NCBI RefSeq assembly: GCF_026191355.1
Contig: NZ_JAPHOQ010000009.1
Location: forward strand, 160,226-224,225
Reading direction: 5' to 3'
From: Legionella sheltonii
Lineage (GTDB): Bacteria; Pseudomonadota; Gammaproteobacteria; Legionellales; Legionellaceae
Length of the DNA stretch: 64,000 bases
The notes under the pieces: generated by a model
Databases searched by the model: none
Seen by the model: only the letters and a program-made list of their open reading frames with translations
Told to the model about the DNA's origin: nothing
Shown here: one piece after another, positions 35,079 to 45,258 of the stretch
Position numbering within the stretch: the stretch's first letter is position 1
Layout of the letters: every line of letters begins with the position of its first letter
Translations under genes and position numbers: made by a program

Positions 35079-37988
35079 ATGAGTGTATCCGATTTAACAA
35101 TGAATGAATTTGGTTTAACCCAAGAAGAAATTAACTTTATAAAGACAAGACATACAAGTAAGCAACTAGCATTCGCTTTACTTTTTAAGTACTACCAAAA
35201 AAGCCATCAATTCATCAGCGACTTAACGAAATTACCAGCTTATATTATCAATCAAGTTGCAAACCAACTTAACATTCCACCTGTTATTTGTGAAGTATCC
35301 TCAAGAACTTACGACAATTATCTGTCGTTGATTAGAAAATATTTTAAAACTTCATTCTCTAAAAAAACACATTATAAAGAACTTGAAGCATGGATAAAGA
35401 GCGAGCTGCTACCGGCTCATTATTTATCTGACGAGGAAATTAAAAATCAGGCAATACAGTATTTAAAAGAAAAAGGCATTGAGACATTTAAAGAAAAAAC
35501 GATGGCACGAGTAATTGTTGATGCCACAAATGCATTTGAGAATGATTTATTTGAAAAACTAAAGAACTCTTTGTCTACAACGGATGAAGCACAATTGAAT
35601 GGCTTATTATTGCCTTACAAAGAAGGACTATCCTATTTAGGATGGGTAAATAAAGAAATTAATAATCCTTCACTAGATTCAATATTAGATTTAATGGAAC
35701 AGTTGTCTATTTTAAACCGATTTAACTTTGATTCAGCCACTATTCAACTAATGCCAAGAAAAAGAACCATTCATTATTCAGAAGCATTTACACGTTTTAA
35801 TCCGAGTGATTTAAAACAAATGACTGATAACAAGCGATGCGCTCATTTAATGATACATTGTCACACACGAAAAGAAAACGTTATAGATAAAACGATTGAT
35901 ATGTTTAACCGCATCATCCGTAACGTGATTCATAAATCGGAAAAGCGCGTAGTTAGAAAGCTTATCAATGATGTAAAAAAAGTCTATGGCAAAGACACTA
36001 TTCTATTTAATATAGCCGAAGTATGCTTGGAACAGCCGGATGCAACAATTCGAGATAAAATTTTTCCTATTGTTGGTCAGGATAAGCTAAAAAATATCAT
36101 TGATGAATATAAGAAAAAAGGACCAAAATACCAGAGTCTACTGCATCAACAGATTAGAAGTTCTTATGCCACTTATTATCGGCGCATGGTTCAGCCTTTA
36201 TTAGAAAATATCGTTTTTCGCTCCAATAATTCAGAGCATCAACCAATACTCGATGCATTGGCACTCATTAAAAAATATTTTGACAGCAACAAAACTTATT
36301 TTCCAGACAATGAAGAGGTACCTCTAGATTGTTTACCAGATAAATGGAAAAAGCGTATTATTGATCCAACTAGCGGAAAAATTAAACGTATTTGTTATGA
36401 AGTCTATGTACTAAAAAAACTTGCAGACAGGATTAGATGCCGTGAAATATGGATTGAATCGTCATTTAAACACCGAAACCCAGATGAGGATTTGCCAAAT
36501 AATTTTGAAGAAGACAAAGAAGTGTATTTTGATGAACTTTCTTTGCCCCTTGACGGTGATGTATTTATTGAACAATTAAAACAGCGCCACACAAATGCAT
36601 TAGCTGCTTTAAATGGTAATATTCCCAAAAATACGAAAGTTCGAATTAGCCCCCAAAATGGCGGTCGTATTATCGTAACTCCTCTTACACCCCAGGCAGA
36701 ATCAAACAATATTGGAATTATAAAAAAACATTTACAGGAAAAATGGGAAGGAACCAATCTTATTGATATGATTAAAGAGGTCGATTTAGAAAACCAGTTT
36801 ACTCATGATTTTATTTCCTATGGCCAAAAAATTTATTTAAAACCCAATGAAATTTCAGAAAGGATCTTATTGTCTATTTATGGAATGGGAACTAATGTTG
36901 GGTTAAAACATATGTGTGCGGGAAATGCTCATGTAAGTGAGTACCAGCTTCGACACATCAAAAATTACTTTTTATCCACTGATAACTTAAAAAACGCGCT
37001 AAGCAAAGTGGCAAACGCTTTATTCAAAATCAGATTAAAAGATATATGGGGCGATATGCCTATAGCTGTTGCCAGTGATTCAACGCAATTTTCAGCTTAT
37101 TTTCAAAATTTGATTTCGGAATACCATAATCGCTACGGGGGAAGAGGCGTGATGATTTACTGGCATGTTGAAAAAAATGCCTGTTGCATCCACTCTCAAT
37201 TAAAAAGCGTATCAAGCTCTGAGGTTTCTGCCATGATTGAAGGTGTACTAAGACACTGTACAGAAATGTCGGTTCAAAAAAATTATGTTGATACTCATGG
37301 CCAAAGTGAGGTTGGCTTTGCCTTTTCACATCTTCTAGGATTTTCTTTAATGCCACGACTGGCGAATTTGAACAAACAAAAACTGGCACAATGTGAACTT
37401 GGAGATTATCAAAAGTATAAAAATCTACAACCGGTACTTACAGACACTATTAATTGGCAATTAATTAAAGAGCAATATAGCCAAATTGTAAAATATACTG
37501 CTGCAATGAAGGCTGGTCATGCTGATCCTGAATCTATTCTTAGGCGTTTTAATCAAAACAATCTGAAACATCCAGCGTATTTAGCATTATCACAATTAGG
37601 TAAGGTATTAAAAACCATATTCATCTGTAATTATTTGATGCATGAATCTATCAGACAGGAAATTCAAGAAGGATTAAATGTGGTTGAGCTTTGGAATGGC
37701 GTATCCAAGTTCATTTTTTATGGCCGTTCAGGTGAGATATCCTCTAATCATGAGAAGGCACAAACCTTATCTGTATTGTCTTTACATCTTTTACAACTCT
37801 CAATGGTATATATCAATACCTTAATGATTCAGCAAATCATAGAAGAGCAGGGACTAAAAAATAAATTAACGACGGAAGATAAAAGAGCGTTAACACCCCT
37901 TATTTATGAGCACGTAAACCCATATGGCTTATTCCCGTTAGATTTATCAACACGCTTGCCCCATCTTCATTATGGAGTAGCCGCATAA
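35079..37988 (+). CDS. tnpA: Tn3-family transposase of insertion C
   Basis: 969 aa. The DDE centre is visible: first Asp in [15 protein letters not shown], second in [21 protein letters not shown] followed by LMPRLA, with the Glu further on. It looks closer to the transposases of elements that use a tyrosine recombinase (Tn4430/Tn5401 type) than to the other two in this window. Its stop overlaps the ATG of the recombinase gene by one base. Confidence 0.93.
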   Translation: MSVSDLTMNEFGLTQEEINFIKTRHTSKQLAFALLFKYYQKSHQFISDLTKLPAYIINQVANQLNIPPVICEVSSRTYDNYLSLIRKYFKTSFSKKTHYKELEAWIKSELLPAHYLSDEEIKNQAIQYLKEKGIETFKEKTMARVIVDATNAFENDLFEKLKNSLSTTDEAQLNGLLLPYKEGLSYLGWVNKEINNPSLDSILDLMEQLSILNRFNFDSATIQLMPRKRTIHYSEAFTRFNPSDLKQMTDNKRCAHLMIHCHTRKENVIDKTIDMFNRIIRNVIHKSEKRVVRKLINDVKKVYGKDTILFNIAEVCLEQPDATIRDKIFPIVGQDKLKNIIDEYKKKGPKYQSLLHQQIRSSYATYYRRMVQPLLENIVFRSNNSEHQPILDALALIKKYFDSNKTYFPDNEEVPLDCLPDKWKKRIIDPTSGKIKRICYEVYVLKKLADRIRCREIWIESSFKHRNPDEDLPNNFEEDKEVYFDELSLPLDGDVFIEQLKQRHTNALAALNGNIPKNTKVRISPQNGGRIIVTPLTPQAESNNIGIIKKHLQEKWEGTNLIDMIKEVDLENQFTHDFISYGQKIYLKPNEISERILLSIYGMGTNVGLKHMCAGNAHVSEYQLRHIKNYFLSTDNLKNALSKVANALFKIRLKDIWGDMPIAVASDSTQFSAYFQNLISEYHNRYGGRGVMIYWHVEKNACCIHSQLKSVSSSEVSAMIEGVLRHCTEMSVQKNYVDTHGQSEVGFAFSHLLGFSLMPRLANLNKQKLAQCELGDYQKYKNLQPVLTDTINWQLIKEQYSQIVKYTAAMKAGHADPESILRRFNQNNLKHPAYLALSQLGKVLKTIFICNYLMHESIRQEIQEGLNVVELWNGVSKFIFYGRSGEISSNHEKAQTLSVLSLHLLQLSMVYINTLMIQQIIEEQGLKNKLTTEDKRALTPLIYEHVNPYGLFPLDLSTRLPHLHYGVAA

Positions 37989-38689
37989 TGGAACGAATAT
38001 CAGCAAAAAAAATGGCTCAAAAGGTTTCAAGTTTGCTTAAAGCACAGAACCCTAATTATGATTATCTTCGAGATGTATTCAGGTTTGTAAGAGAAAATCT
38101 GAATATCGAGGTCACTACAACACCAAAGCGCTTACCCTACGTACCCACTGAGGATGATATCAGGCTTTTTTATAAGGCAGTTTGGGAGTCTCATGATATT
38201 GTTCCTATGCTTATCGTTAAAGTTTTGCTTTATACAGGAATAAGGGTTAGTGAATTAATTAATATACAATTAACTGATGTTGATTTAACCAATTGTCGAA
38301 TAAAAATTAATCAAGGTAAAGGAAAAAAAGATAGAGTTGTCCCTTTTTCGCCAGCATTTAAAGAAACTTTGGCGCTTCATATGAAACAATATAAAAATGA
38401 AAACAGACTATTTTTATTTGAGTCAGGATTTCGACGCCACTATACTGATCGTGGAATTAGAAAAATTTTGATGAGATATACTAAGCTTGCCGGTATTGAG
38501 CGGTCTATATCACCTCATAAGTTAAGGCATTTTTTATTTACCTGGCTTAAGAAGAAAAATATCGATGATGCTTTTATTCAACCCTACTCAGGTCATGCTA
38601 AAAGAGACTCTCTGGAAATCTATTCCAAATTAAGCTTGGCCGATGCACAAGATAAGTATAATGATGTTATCGGGGATTTTCCGATCTGA
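37988..38689 (+). CDS. Tyrosine recombinase (XerD/TnpI-like)
   Basis: 233 aa. Complete catalytic set: R86 (TGIRVSEL), Lys in the GKGKKDR hairpin, H177-x2-R180 (HKLRH), H203 (SGHAKR) and nucleophile Y212 (LEIYSKL). It takes the place of a serine resolvase in insertion C and should resolve cointegrates. Unlike Tn4430, where tnpI lies before tnpA, here it is downstream, directly before the right terminal repeat. Confidence 0.9.
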   Translation: MERISAKKMAQKVSSLLKAQNPNYDYLRDVFRFVRENLNIEVTTTPKRLPYVPTEDDIRLFYKAVWESHDIVPMLIVKVLLYTGIRVSELINIQLTDVDLTNCRIKINQGKGKKDRVVPFSPAFKETLALHMKQYKNENRLFLFESGFRRHYTDRGIRKILMRYTKLAGIERSISPHKLRHFLFTWLKKKNIDDAFIQPYSGHAKRDSLEIYSKLSLADAQDKYNDVIGDFPI

Positions 38690-38730
38690 TATTTTAAATT
38701 TTTGCGTCAGGGCGCAAGTTCCGGAGCGCT

Positions 38731-39759
38731 AGGCCTGTTAAAGAAGAAGAATCTCGAGAACTCTTTGAGAAACTGGTCAGTTCATCGAAAAAATTTAGAG
38801 AACACAGCAGTAAAGTTGCTGCAGGAGATTTGCGTGAGCGTCTTGAGATTGATAAAGAAGATATTTTACATGATCTTGGTCACGATTTAAATTTGATGAC
38901 CGATGGTCTGGCGTCCATTACTAAAAAAATTACTCAAGTCAGTAATGATATTGTGACTATGGTTGAAACGGTTCTCTCTTCAGCGAATGAACAAGCAGAG
39001 GGCATTACTTCTCAAGCCACTGCAATTAATGAAATCAGTGCTTCTCTAGAAGAAATTGATAAGAGCTCAAAAAAAACGATGGTTAAAGCACAAGCTTTAA
39101 GAGAGGCCGCTAAAAATACGTATGAACAAGGAAAACTGGGTGCCGAATCGGGAGCGCAAAGCATCCAAGGCATCAAAGCATCAGAAGAAAAGATGAAGCT
39201 TATCGCACAAACCATTCTTGATTTAAGCAATCATACCCAACAAATTGGCGACATTACTTCGGTAGTAAATACCCTTGCACAACAATCAAAGATGTTGGCA
39301 TTGAATGCATCGATTGAAGCATCAAAAGCGGGTGAGGCAGGAAAAGGTTTTGCAGCAGTTGCCACTGAAATAAAAAATCTTGCCGAACAATCTGAACAAT
39401 CTACCGTGCACGTACAAAAAATTCTTGAGGACATTCGGCGAACTACTGAAAAAGCTGTCACCGTTACAGAAGAAGGCACAAAGACTCTTGACTCAGGATC
39501 AAAATGCATCGAAAAAGCCGGTGAGGTGATTCAAACATTAAATCAGATGATTAATGAAGCATCCATTTCCAGTCAACACATTGAAGTAGCCATCCGTCAG
39601 GAAGCTGTAGGTATTGAACAAATTGTTGAAAGTATGAATGAGATTAATCGCACGACTTCAACTTTTTCTAGTGGCATTAAAGAGATGATGGCATTTATTT
39701 ACAAATTGGATGCTATTGTCAAACATTTAAAGGAAGACGTCAATTTATATAAAGTTTAA
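38731..39759 (+). pseudogene. Methyl-accepting chemotaxis protein, piece 3 of 3 (signalling domain)
   Basis: About 340 codons: a coiled linker, then the MCP four-helix signalling bundle with the conserved hairpin tip (MLALNASIEASKAGEAGKGF and AAVATEIKNLAEQS) and flanking adaptation helices. No CheR-tethering pentapeptide is seen at the C-terminus (NLYKV). An ATG at 38830 could allow a soluble signalling fragment to be made, but it would lack sensor and membrane parts. Confidence 0.92.
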
Positions 39760-40296
39760 GGGCACATGTTCCAGGAGTTTTTTATTTAACCGTTGGTCGA
39801 GCCCATCTAGCAAAGCAAGCCCCTTTGTTTTGGTTGGCTTATCAATCCCAAATAAAGGCTAATGATTAGCAACATCAATTTCACTGAAAAACTGATTGAG
39901 TAGAATACACTGCATTCTTTAAACAAGAGTTATCGGATGATCCGACAAAGACATTGCAAAATAACTTAAGTGATGCAGGGCAGTTGGCCGCACGCCTTGA
40001 TAAAACAAGAGATGTAAACGATAAAGAAGATACTAAGGCGAATTGGATGAATAAAATACATTGAGAAACAATACAGCGCAGTTATGGGAAATACTCGAGT
40101 CATTATTCGAGACAAGACAACTGATACAGGCAATCTTAAAAACAATATCAACGCTAGGGGACTCATTAACTTTTATCGATGAGCAATGGTGTATCATTCC
40201 TAAGGTGCTGGTTTGGAGGATGTATTTATAATCAATAATAGAGCATAATGAAATTGGTATCAGTATGATAAAGCCACAAATAAAAAGGATTTTACA
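39760..40296. other. Intergenic stretch without a supported gene
   Basis: 537 bp after the receptor gene. Several short open stretches exist, including an unbroken 54-codon one at 39900-40064 that begins right after a stop and has no start codon, so it may be gene debris. No RNA gene, IS end or repeat is recognised. Confidence 0.5.
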
Positions 40297-40803
40297 ATGT
40301 TTGAAATACTACCCAATTGGCATCCAATTTTAGTGCATTTTACTGTGGCGTTATTTACGTCCGCTTTTGGTTTCTATCTACTGACGTATATATCTAAATA
40401 CACGCATCTCGTTCCAAATAAAATGACGATAGAATTTGAAATTGTAGCCCGGTGGTGTTTATGGTGCGCCGCTTTAGTAACGATATTGACCGTTCTTGCA
40501 GGGCTCTATGCTTATAATACCGTTAAACATGATGAACCAGCGCATTTGGCCATGATGAGTCATCGCAATTGGGCATTATCCACTGCTGTTGTGATGTGGC
40601 TCGTTGCAATTTGGTCTTTATGGCGCTATTACAAGCAAAAAGCAATGACCCTTTCGTTTCTAATCGCAATGTTTCTTGTTCAGGGACTGTTGCTTTCTAC
40701 GGCCTGGCGTGGTGGTGAGTTGGTGTATCGCCACGGCTTGGGTGTTTTGTCTTTACCCAGCACAGATGGCGAAACCCAGCACCATCATGAGAAAAGCCCA
40801 TGA
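40297..40803 (+). CDS. DUF2231 four-helix membrane protein
   Basis: 168 aa with four hydrophobic helices. The N-terminus LPNWHPILVHFTVALF and the paired histidines (HPILVHF, HDEPAHLAMMSHRNWA, YRHGLGV) are typical of DUF2231 proteins, which may bind haem or metal in the membrane. They are common beside copper-resistance genes, and here the next genuine gene is a broken multicopper oxidase. AGGATTTTACA precedes the ATG. Confidence 0.8.
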   Translation: MFEILPNWHPILVHFTVALFTSAFGFYLLTYISKYTHLVPNKMTIEFEIVARWCLWCAALVTILTVLAGLYAYNTVKHDEPAHLAMMSHRNWALSTAVVMWLVAIWSLWRYYKQKAMTLSFLIAMFLVQGLLLSTAWRGGELVYRHGLGVLSLPSTDGETQHHHEKSP

Positions 40804-40843
40804 ACAACATCTCGATTAATTTTTAATCTTTTTCTTAATACTA

Positions 40844-41853
40844 GGGCGTGTCCTCAATTTAAAGCTATTAATTGAACAGATTTGTCGATTTGTAAATTCT
40901 TTTTGTTCATCATTACACCAATTTCTCATTTCAATTTAAGCCAAATTATCGAACATGCTAAAAAAAGCATCGATTTGAAGTTTCGTGCCAATTTTTCAAA
41001 GCGCGTAGCAATACTTCGAAAGTGTTTCAATCGAGCAAAAAGATTCTCCACCAAATGGCGTAATTTATACAAAGATGAATCAAACTCTGGGTTAGGTTTT
41101 TTACTGTTTGTTTTCCGAGGAATAACAGGGTTCATTCCCGCACTTCTGGCCTCTTCTCGAATATCCTCCGAGTCATAACCTTTATCGCCTATGAAATGAT
41201 CTGCTGAGCCCACTTTTTCTATTATTTTACATGCAACTTGGGAGTCGTGGACTTGACCCCCAGTGATTTCAAAATCGATCGGATTTCCATGCGCATCGGC
41301 TGCAATATGAATCTTTGTAGTAGCTCCACCTCTAGACTTACCAATGGCTCGCTCTTCTCCAAGCCGAGATCCACTCGCATGCTGGTGAGCGCGGACGTAA
41401 CTTCCATCGGTGAATACCCATTCCGTATCAATTTCGCCTCGTACATCAAAAAAAAATCTGCCCATAATCCTTTTGCAGCCCACCGATTGAAGCGATTATA
41501 AGCTGTTTTCCATGGACATAATTCTTTCGGAATATCGCGCCATGGCGCTCCTGTGCGTAGTTTCCATAAAATGGCCTCCATAACACTACGATCATTATTC
41601 CATTTATGGCAGCCGTGAAATCGCATTGTCTTTTCAAGTTGTATCCATATCTCATCAGTGAGTATTTGTCTTGGCATATGTGCCCCTAATTTTTTGCAAA
41701 ATAGTCGCACATCAGGAGTAAAAGTCTACAGGATTTTAATTGTTTTTTTGATTTAAATTAAGACAAAATAAATGGTTGGTGGAATGATGAACAAAAAGAA
41801 TTTACAAATCGATAAATCTGTTCAATTAATGGCTTTAAATTGAGGACACGCCC
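40844..41853 (-). mobile_element. IS5-type insertion sequence (IS427-like)
   Basis: 1010 bp. The ends are long inverted repeats beginning GGGCGTGTCCTCAATTTAAA and staying similar for about 75 bp with few mismatches. Flanks share TA (possible 2-bp duplication, consistent with the IS427 group). It contains a frameshifted transposase. Confidence 0.87.
40926..41677 (-). CDS. IS5-type transposase in two overlapping frames
   Basis: The N-terminal part (MPRQILTDEIWIQLEKTM...GAPWRDIP, from ATG 41677) and the C-terminal part (FTDGSYVRAHQHA, GDKGYDSEDIRE, ENLFARLKHFRSIATR) lie in different frames that overlap around 41450. A run of nine T on the coding strand (41448-41456) sits where the frames meet, as in IS427-group elements that make transposase by programmed frameshifting. 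The DDE positions are in TDGSY, GDKGYD and the ENLFARLK block. Confidence 0.85.
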
Positions 41854-41895
41854 TAATAAGCGAGCGCTCAGAATAATAAGGGAGAAAGGATTTTG

Positions 41896-42199
41896 GTGAA
41901 AAAAATAATGGTGTTTCTCACCAGTCTTTTGGTGATGACTAATGTATTTTCTGCACAGCGTGTTGTCAATTTAGATGTGGCGTACAAGACCGTTTATTTT
42001 GCTGGGAAACCGCGAGTAGCAATTGCAGTAAATAATCAAATTCCAGCACCCACACTACGTTTTAAGGAAGGCGATGAGGTTACTATTAATGTGTCCAATC
42101 ATATGGATAAACCTACATCAATCCATTGGCATGGTGTGTTAGTTCCTTGGCAAATGGACGGGGTGGAACATGTAAGTCAAGAAGCGATTCCACCAGGAG
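41896..42199 (+). pseudogene. Multicopper oxidase (CopA-like), N-terminal fragment
   Basis: About 101 codons: signal peptide (KKIMVFLTSLLVMTNVFSA), then the first cupredoxin domain with a copper-ligand motif HWHG and the NNQIPAPTLRFKEGDEV stretch. The gene is cut by an IS4-family element at 42200 and the rest is absent from the other side. The full protein would oxidise Cu(I) in the periplasm. The start may be GTG 41896, TTG 41893 or ATG 41908. Confidence 0.88.
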
Positions 42200-43495
42200 C
42201 TGATCTATCCCCACGAATTATGAGTTGAAATAAAGAGCGTCTCATGATCAAATGAGCGTCATTAAGACTCATGGAAATTAAAATGTTAGCTGTAGAAACC
42301 TATCTTTATAATTCGCTTACAGAATCATGTCCTGAAATTCATATATCACGATTGAATGCAGTAATGGATGTAGCATCAGGCTTAAGACATAGCCAAAACC
42401 TTTCATTAAGTGAATTAGGGAGGAACTTGCCTGGAGATGCAAAATTAAAAAATAAGATAAAGAAAGTTGATAGGCTGGAAGGCAATAAGGCACTGCATAA
42501 TGAACTTTTTTCCATTTATCAAGGGTTATCAAGCTTTGTTTTTACTTACATCTCGCAAGATACAACCTTACCTTTGATTGTAGATATTTGCTGCTTAAAA
42601 GACGACCGAGAAATTCAAATGCTCAGTGCAGAAATAGCGTTAAAAGGTAGAAGTCTTCCTCTTTATCGAGAAGTGTATAGAGATACCGAAACAAAAGGAC
42701 GAGCTAAGGACTTTTTAAAAGAGTTGAGTCTTTGTTTGCCCAAAAATCGTCGAGTAATCGTAATCATGGATGCCGGTTTTTATGAAGAATGGTTTAAAGA
42801 AATAGAAGCGCTGGGCTGGTATTGGCTAAGTCGTGTAAGAGGAGTTAAATCGGTACAATTATCCGAAGAACTGGGATGGAAACTCATTAAAGAACTAATC
42901 CCTGATATTAAATCTAAAACGACACATTATGAGCATGCTCTATTAACCAAAGAGCATACAAGACCTTGTAGGGTGGTTACAACCTATCGTAAGCCTAAGG
43001 GAAGAAAGGTAAAGACATCACGAGGAAAAACCACCTCGACACTGTCTAATGGAAGTTATAGTCAAGCTAATAAAGAGCCATGGATTTTGGCTACTAATTT
43101 ACCATTGGATGTAGGGCCTACTGATATTATCAATCTCTATTTTAAAAGAATGCAAATAGAAGAATCGTTTAGAGATGTTAAAAGTCATCAATTCGGACTA
43201 GCAGGACGTTATGTGCGTACTCATTCAGTAGATAGATGGGGAGTAAAAATGCTTCTTGCTGCTATTGTGCAAATTACTTATTGGGTTATTGGAGTAATTG
43301 CACATAGTCAAAATAAACAACAATACTTCCAAGCCAATACGGTCAAAGATAAGAAAATATTCTCTTATTTTACCCTGGGTAAGCTTATGATTGAGCATAA
43401 TCAGCTCTGTTCCTTAGCCCCTGACCCTAGAACCTTACAAGAGATTATAGAACAGGAGCTTAACCGTGTTTGGTAATTTCGTGGGGATCTTTCAG
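42200..43495 (+). mobile_element. IS4-family insertion sequence (IS10-like ends)
   Basis: 1296 bp. Left end CTGATCTATCCCCACGAATTA and right end (reverse) CTGAAAGATCCCCACGAAATTA form imperfect inverted repeats with the CTGA...ATCCCC pattern of IS10-type ends. The flanking 9-bp sequences differ (CACCAGGAG and CATGCGCAT). It sits between two truncated genes, so it marks a deletion or rearrangement boundary. Confidence 0.85.
42271..43476 (+). CDS. IS4-family transposase
   Basis: 401 aa. The IS4 signature Y-x2-R-x3-E-x6-K is complete in YFKRMQIEESFRDVK. First Asp is in LPLIVDICCLKDD and second in RVIVIMDAGFYEEW. Intact length and context inside matched ends indicate a functional transposase. Confidence 0.92.
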   Translation: MEIKMLAVETYLYNSLTESCPEIHISRLNAVMDVASGLRHSQNLSLSELGRNLPGDAKLKNKIKKVDRLEGNKALHNELFSIYQGLSSFVFTYISQDTTLPLIVDICCLKDDREIQMLSAEIALKGRSLPLYREVYRDTETKGRAKDFLKELSLCLPKNRRVIVIMDAGFYEEWFKEIEALGWYWLSRVRGVKSVQLSEELGWKLIKELIPDIKSKTTHYEHALLTKEHTRPCRVVTTYRKPKGRKVKTSRGKTTSTLSNGSYSQANKEPWILATNLPLDVGPTDIINLYFKRMQIEESFRDVKSHQFGLAGRYVRTHSVDRWGVKMLLAAIVQITYWVIGVIAHSQNKQQYFQANTVKDKKIFSYFTLGKLMIEHNQLCSLAPDPRTLQEIIEQELNRVW

Positions 43496-43607
43496 CATGC
43501 GCATGCAGTGAAGCAGGTTTAATACCAGATGTTTCCCCAAGTAAAGTCGCAGCTTGATGCAATAAATTGCGGGCTTTATCACGAAATGCCGCCAAAGTTA
43601 AGCCCAT
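43496..43607 (-). pseudogene. Start of the transfer gene after traV (probably traC), cut by IS
   Basis: About 37 codons beginning MGLTLAAFRDKARNLLHQAAT, translationally overlapped with the traV stop. In F-type operons the ATPase gene traC follows traV, so this is most likely its N-terminus. The IS4-family element removes the remainder. Identity is from gene order only. Confidence 0.55.
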
Positions 43608-43888
43608 GATTGCCCCTCCACTTTTTGTGCAACCCACACATTCTGGCCATTATTTTGTTTGATGATTTTCCCCTCAAAATTTTGAAGAGTGTTTTCCGCG
43701 CGCAGCTTGCCACGTCTTGGAGGGACTGGTTTAACATCATCAGCGAAGCGGGTCATGGCATCGACCTGCTCAATGGTCAAACAACTGTCCCCCGCTGTGG
43801 CATTACAACTGAAATTGGAATTCATCGTGCCACAACCCGTCAAAAGGACTGATATGATAGGCATTAAGACAAACATAGAGCGTTTCAT
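43598..43888 (-). CDS. traV: F-type conjugation lipoprotein TraV
   Basis: 96 aa. Signal peptide with lipobox LLTGC, then MNSNFSCNATAGDSCLTIEQVDAMT, the cysteine-containing N-terminal signature of TraV. It anchors the TraK/TraB envelope channel in the outer membrane. Shorter than the F protein (about 171 aa), lacking a long C-terminal part; it ends in a normal stop overlapping the next gene, so the short form may be native. Overlaps traB by 4 bp. Confidence 0.85.
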   Translation of the reverse strand: MKRSMFVLMPIISVLLTGCGTMNSNFSCNATAGDSCLTIEQVDAMTRFADDVKPVPPRRGKLRAENTLQNFEGKIIKQNNGQNVWVAQKVEGQSWA

Positions 43889-45258
43889 CGTAAACCTCCT
43901 GTTTCATTACGACTTAAGGTATTTACCTGGTCAATTTTCCCCAAGACCTCGGGAGGAACGGTAAAATTCATCTCAGAATTTTGGTTGTCCTCTTGACTTG
44001 CTATCAGTTCATGAGATTCTTGCTGTGCTTTGACTTGGTTCATTGCGTGTTGGCTCTTATCTTCATCCGGCTCTAAATAAAAGCCGTCTTTAAAGACGAT
44101 GGTCACCACATTGCCAGAGCCTACCTGAATCACCGGATGGTATTGTTCTGCCCGCTTAACGTAGTACTGAGATAGTGTGTCAGCCGCTTTGGAAGCACCA
44201 CCATAAGCAGCAAAGGGTGCGATTTGACTGCTTGGCACAACAGAAGTGGCGCCATAAGGACCAATGGCTTGCACGCTTTGCGCATATTGGGCTGCACTTG
44301 CAATACCCGATAACGCACCACTAACACCCGCCCAGGTCATTACTTTGTTATCACGCATCAGAGGCTTTCCTTTAATACCTACCTTGCCATTGAAAAACAC
44401 CCATCCGGTTACTTCTTTATCGATTATCGGCTCACCAGGATGAGCGCACGATAGACGATAAAGCGTCCCATAAGCTCGTTCACTGGAAATATCCCCATAG
44501 GAATTAGCACTGACTCGGCACCCTCTTAAGCGTGAGCGCTGGCCATTAGGTAAAGTGCCGTCTTCCAGGAACTTAAAGAGCATCACACCATTGTTTTTTG
44601 ATTGGCCATTCACGGAAGCATCAGCATCTGCCCCACCCAAAATAACTGCCCTCACTGATGTATTAGACGGTACGTAATGCGCAGGATTTAGATAAAAATT
44701 ATGGTGTGTTTTGATGATGCGACGTTTAGGCCGAAAAGATACCGTATGAATGCGAGGACTTGCATCAGATAACACCGCCCCTCCATTCATTGCATTGTTC
44801 ATGGCATAGGTGTTGGGGTTATGCCACAATTGTGGATTTTGTACTTGATTTAATTCTTGAGGGTTATTTTGCTGTTCTGAGTTAGTTTGTTTATCCTGAT
44901 TAACCAAAGCCAGCTCTTGTACTTTAGAATTAAGTTCTTCTTTTTGCGCCTGCAACTCTTTTTGATGCGCCTCATCCATCGCTTTAATGTTTTGAGTCAT
45001 TTCAATAATTTGCTTTTTTAATGATTCCAGCTCGGTTTGTTGTGCTGTAAGGGCATTATCAGCCACCGCATCAGTAAACGATTCCTCAACAATTCCAGTT
45101 AAGTCGACCGATTTTTTGGCGGTAAATTTCTTTTTGGGGCTACCGTCGGCTAATAGCACAATCATCATGGCAACAATAAAAAATAGACTGCCTCCAACCA
45201 CAATCAATGTGCGCACTTGACGCCCTTTAACCATTTTATTCCATTGCCAGTTAGCCAT
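43885..45258 (-). CDS. traB: F-type conjugation channel protein TraB
   Basis: 457 aa from the ATG at 45258 (MANWQWNKMVKGRQVR), preceded by AAGGAG; an earlier in-frame start at 45297 lies inside traK. One N-terminal membrane helix (LIVVGGSLFFIVAMMIVLL), a coiled-coil and Pro/Gln-rich periplasmic linker, then the TrbI/VirB10-like beta-barrel domain (AVILGGADADASVNGQ, RLRGCRVSANSYGDISSERAYG). It spans the envelope and joins inner and outer parts of the channel. Overlaps traK by 8 bp. Confidence 0.92.
   Translation of the reverse strand: MANWQWNKMVKGRQVRTLIVVGGSLFFIVAMMIVLLADGSPKKKFTAKKSVDLTGIVEESFTDAVADNALTAQQTELESLKKQIIEMTQNIKAMDEAHQKELQAQKEELNSKVQELALVNQDKQTNSEQQNNPQELNQVQNPQLWHNPNTYAMNNAMNGGAVLSDASPRIHTVSFRPKRRIIKTHHNFYLNPAHYVPSNTSVRAVILGGADADASVNGQSKNNGVMLFKFLEDGTLPNGQRSRLRGCRVSANSYGDISSERAYGTLYRLSCAHPGEPIIDKEVTGWVFFNGKVGIKGKPLMRDNKVMTWAGVSGALSGIASAAQYAQSVQAIGPYGATSVVPSSQIAPFAAYGGASKAADTLSQYYVKRAEQYHPVIQVGSGNVVTIVFKDGFYLEPDEDKSQHAMNQVKAQQESHELIASQEDNQNSEMNFTVPPEVLGKIDQVNTLSRNETGGLR

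Larger units (their letters stand above)
33718..38730 (+). mobile_element. Insertion C: 5-kb Tn3-family transposon with tyrosine recombinase
   Basis: 39-bp terminal inverted repeats (33718-33756 and 38692-38730) beginning AGCGCTCCGGAACTTGCGCC. The direct repeat AGGCCT (33712-33717 and 38731-38736) flanks it; because this hexamer is itself a palindrome, a 5-bp duplication offset by one base cannot be excluded. Contents: toxin-antitoxin pair, DUF6398-like protein, transposase and XerD-like recombinase. Removal with one AGGCCT joins the receptor frame as LRVRP-VKEEE. Confidence 0.92.

Noticed and set aside
39900..40064. Coding remnant of 54 codons
   Set aside because: Open frame begins immediately after a stop with no start codon and shows no recognisable family; too weak to call.
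42200..43495. IS4-family element as a simple insertion into copA
   Set aside because: No 9-bp target repeat, and the gene does not continue on the right side, which is tra sequence.
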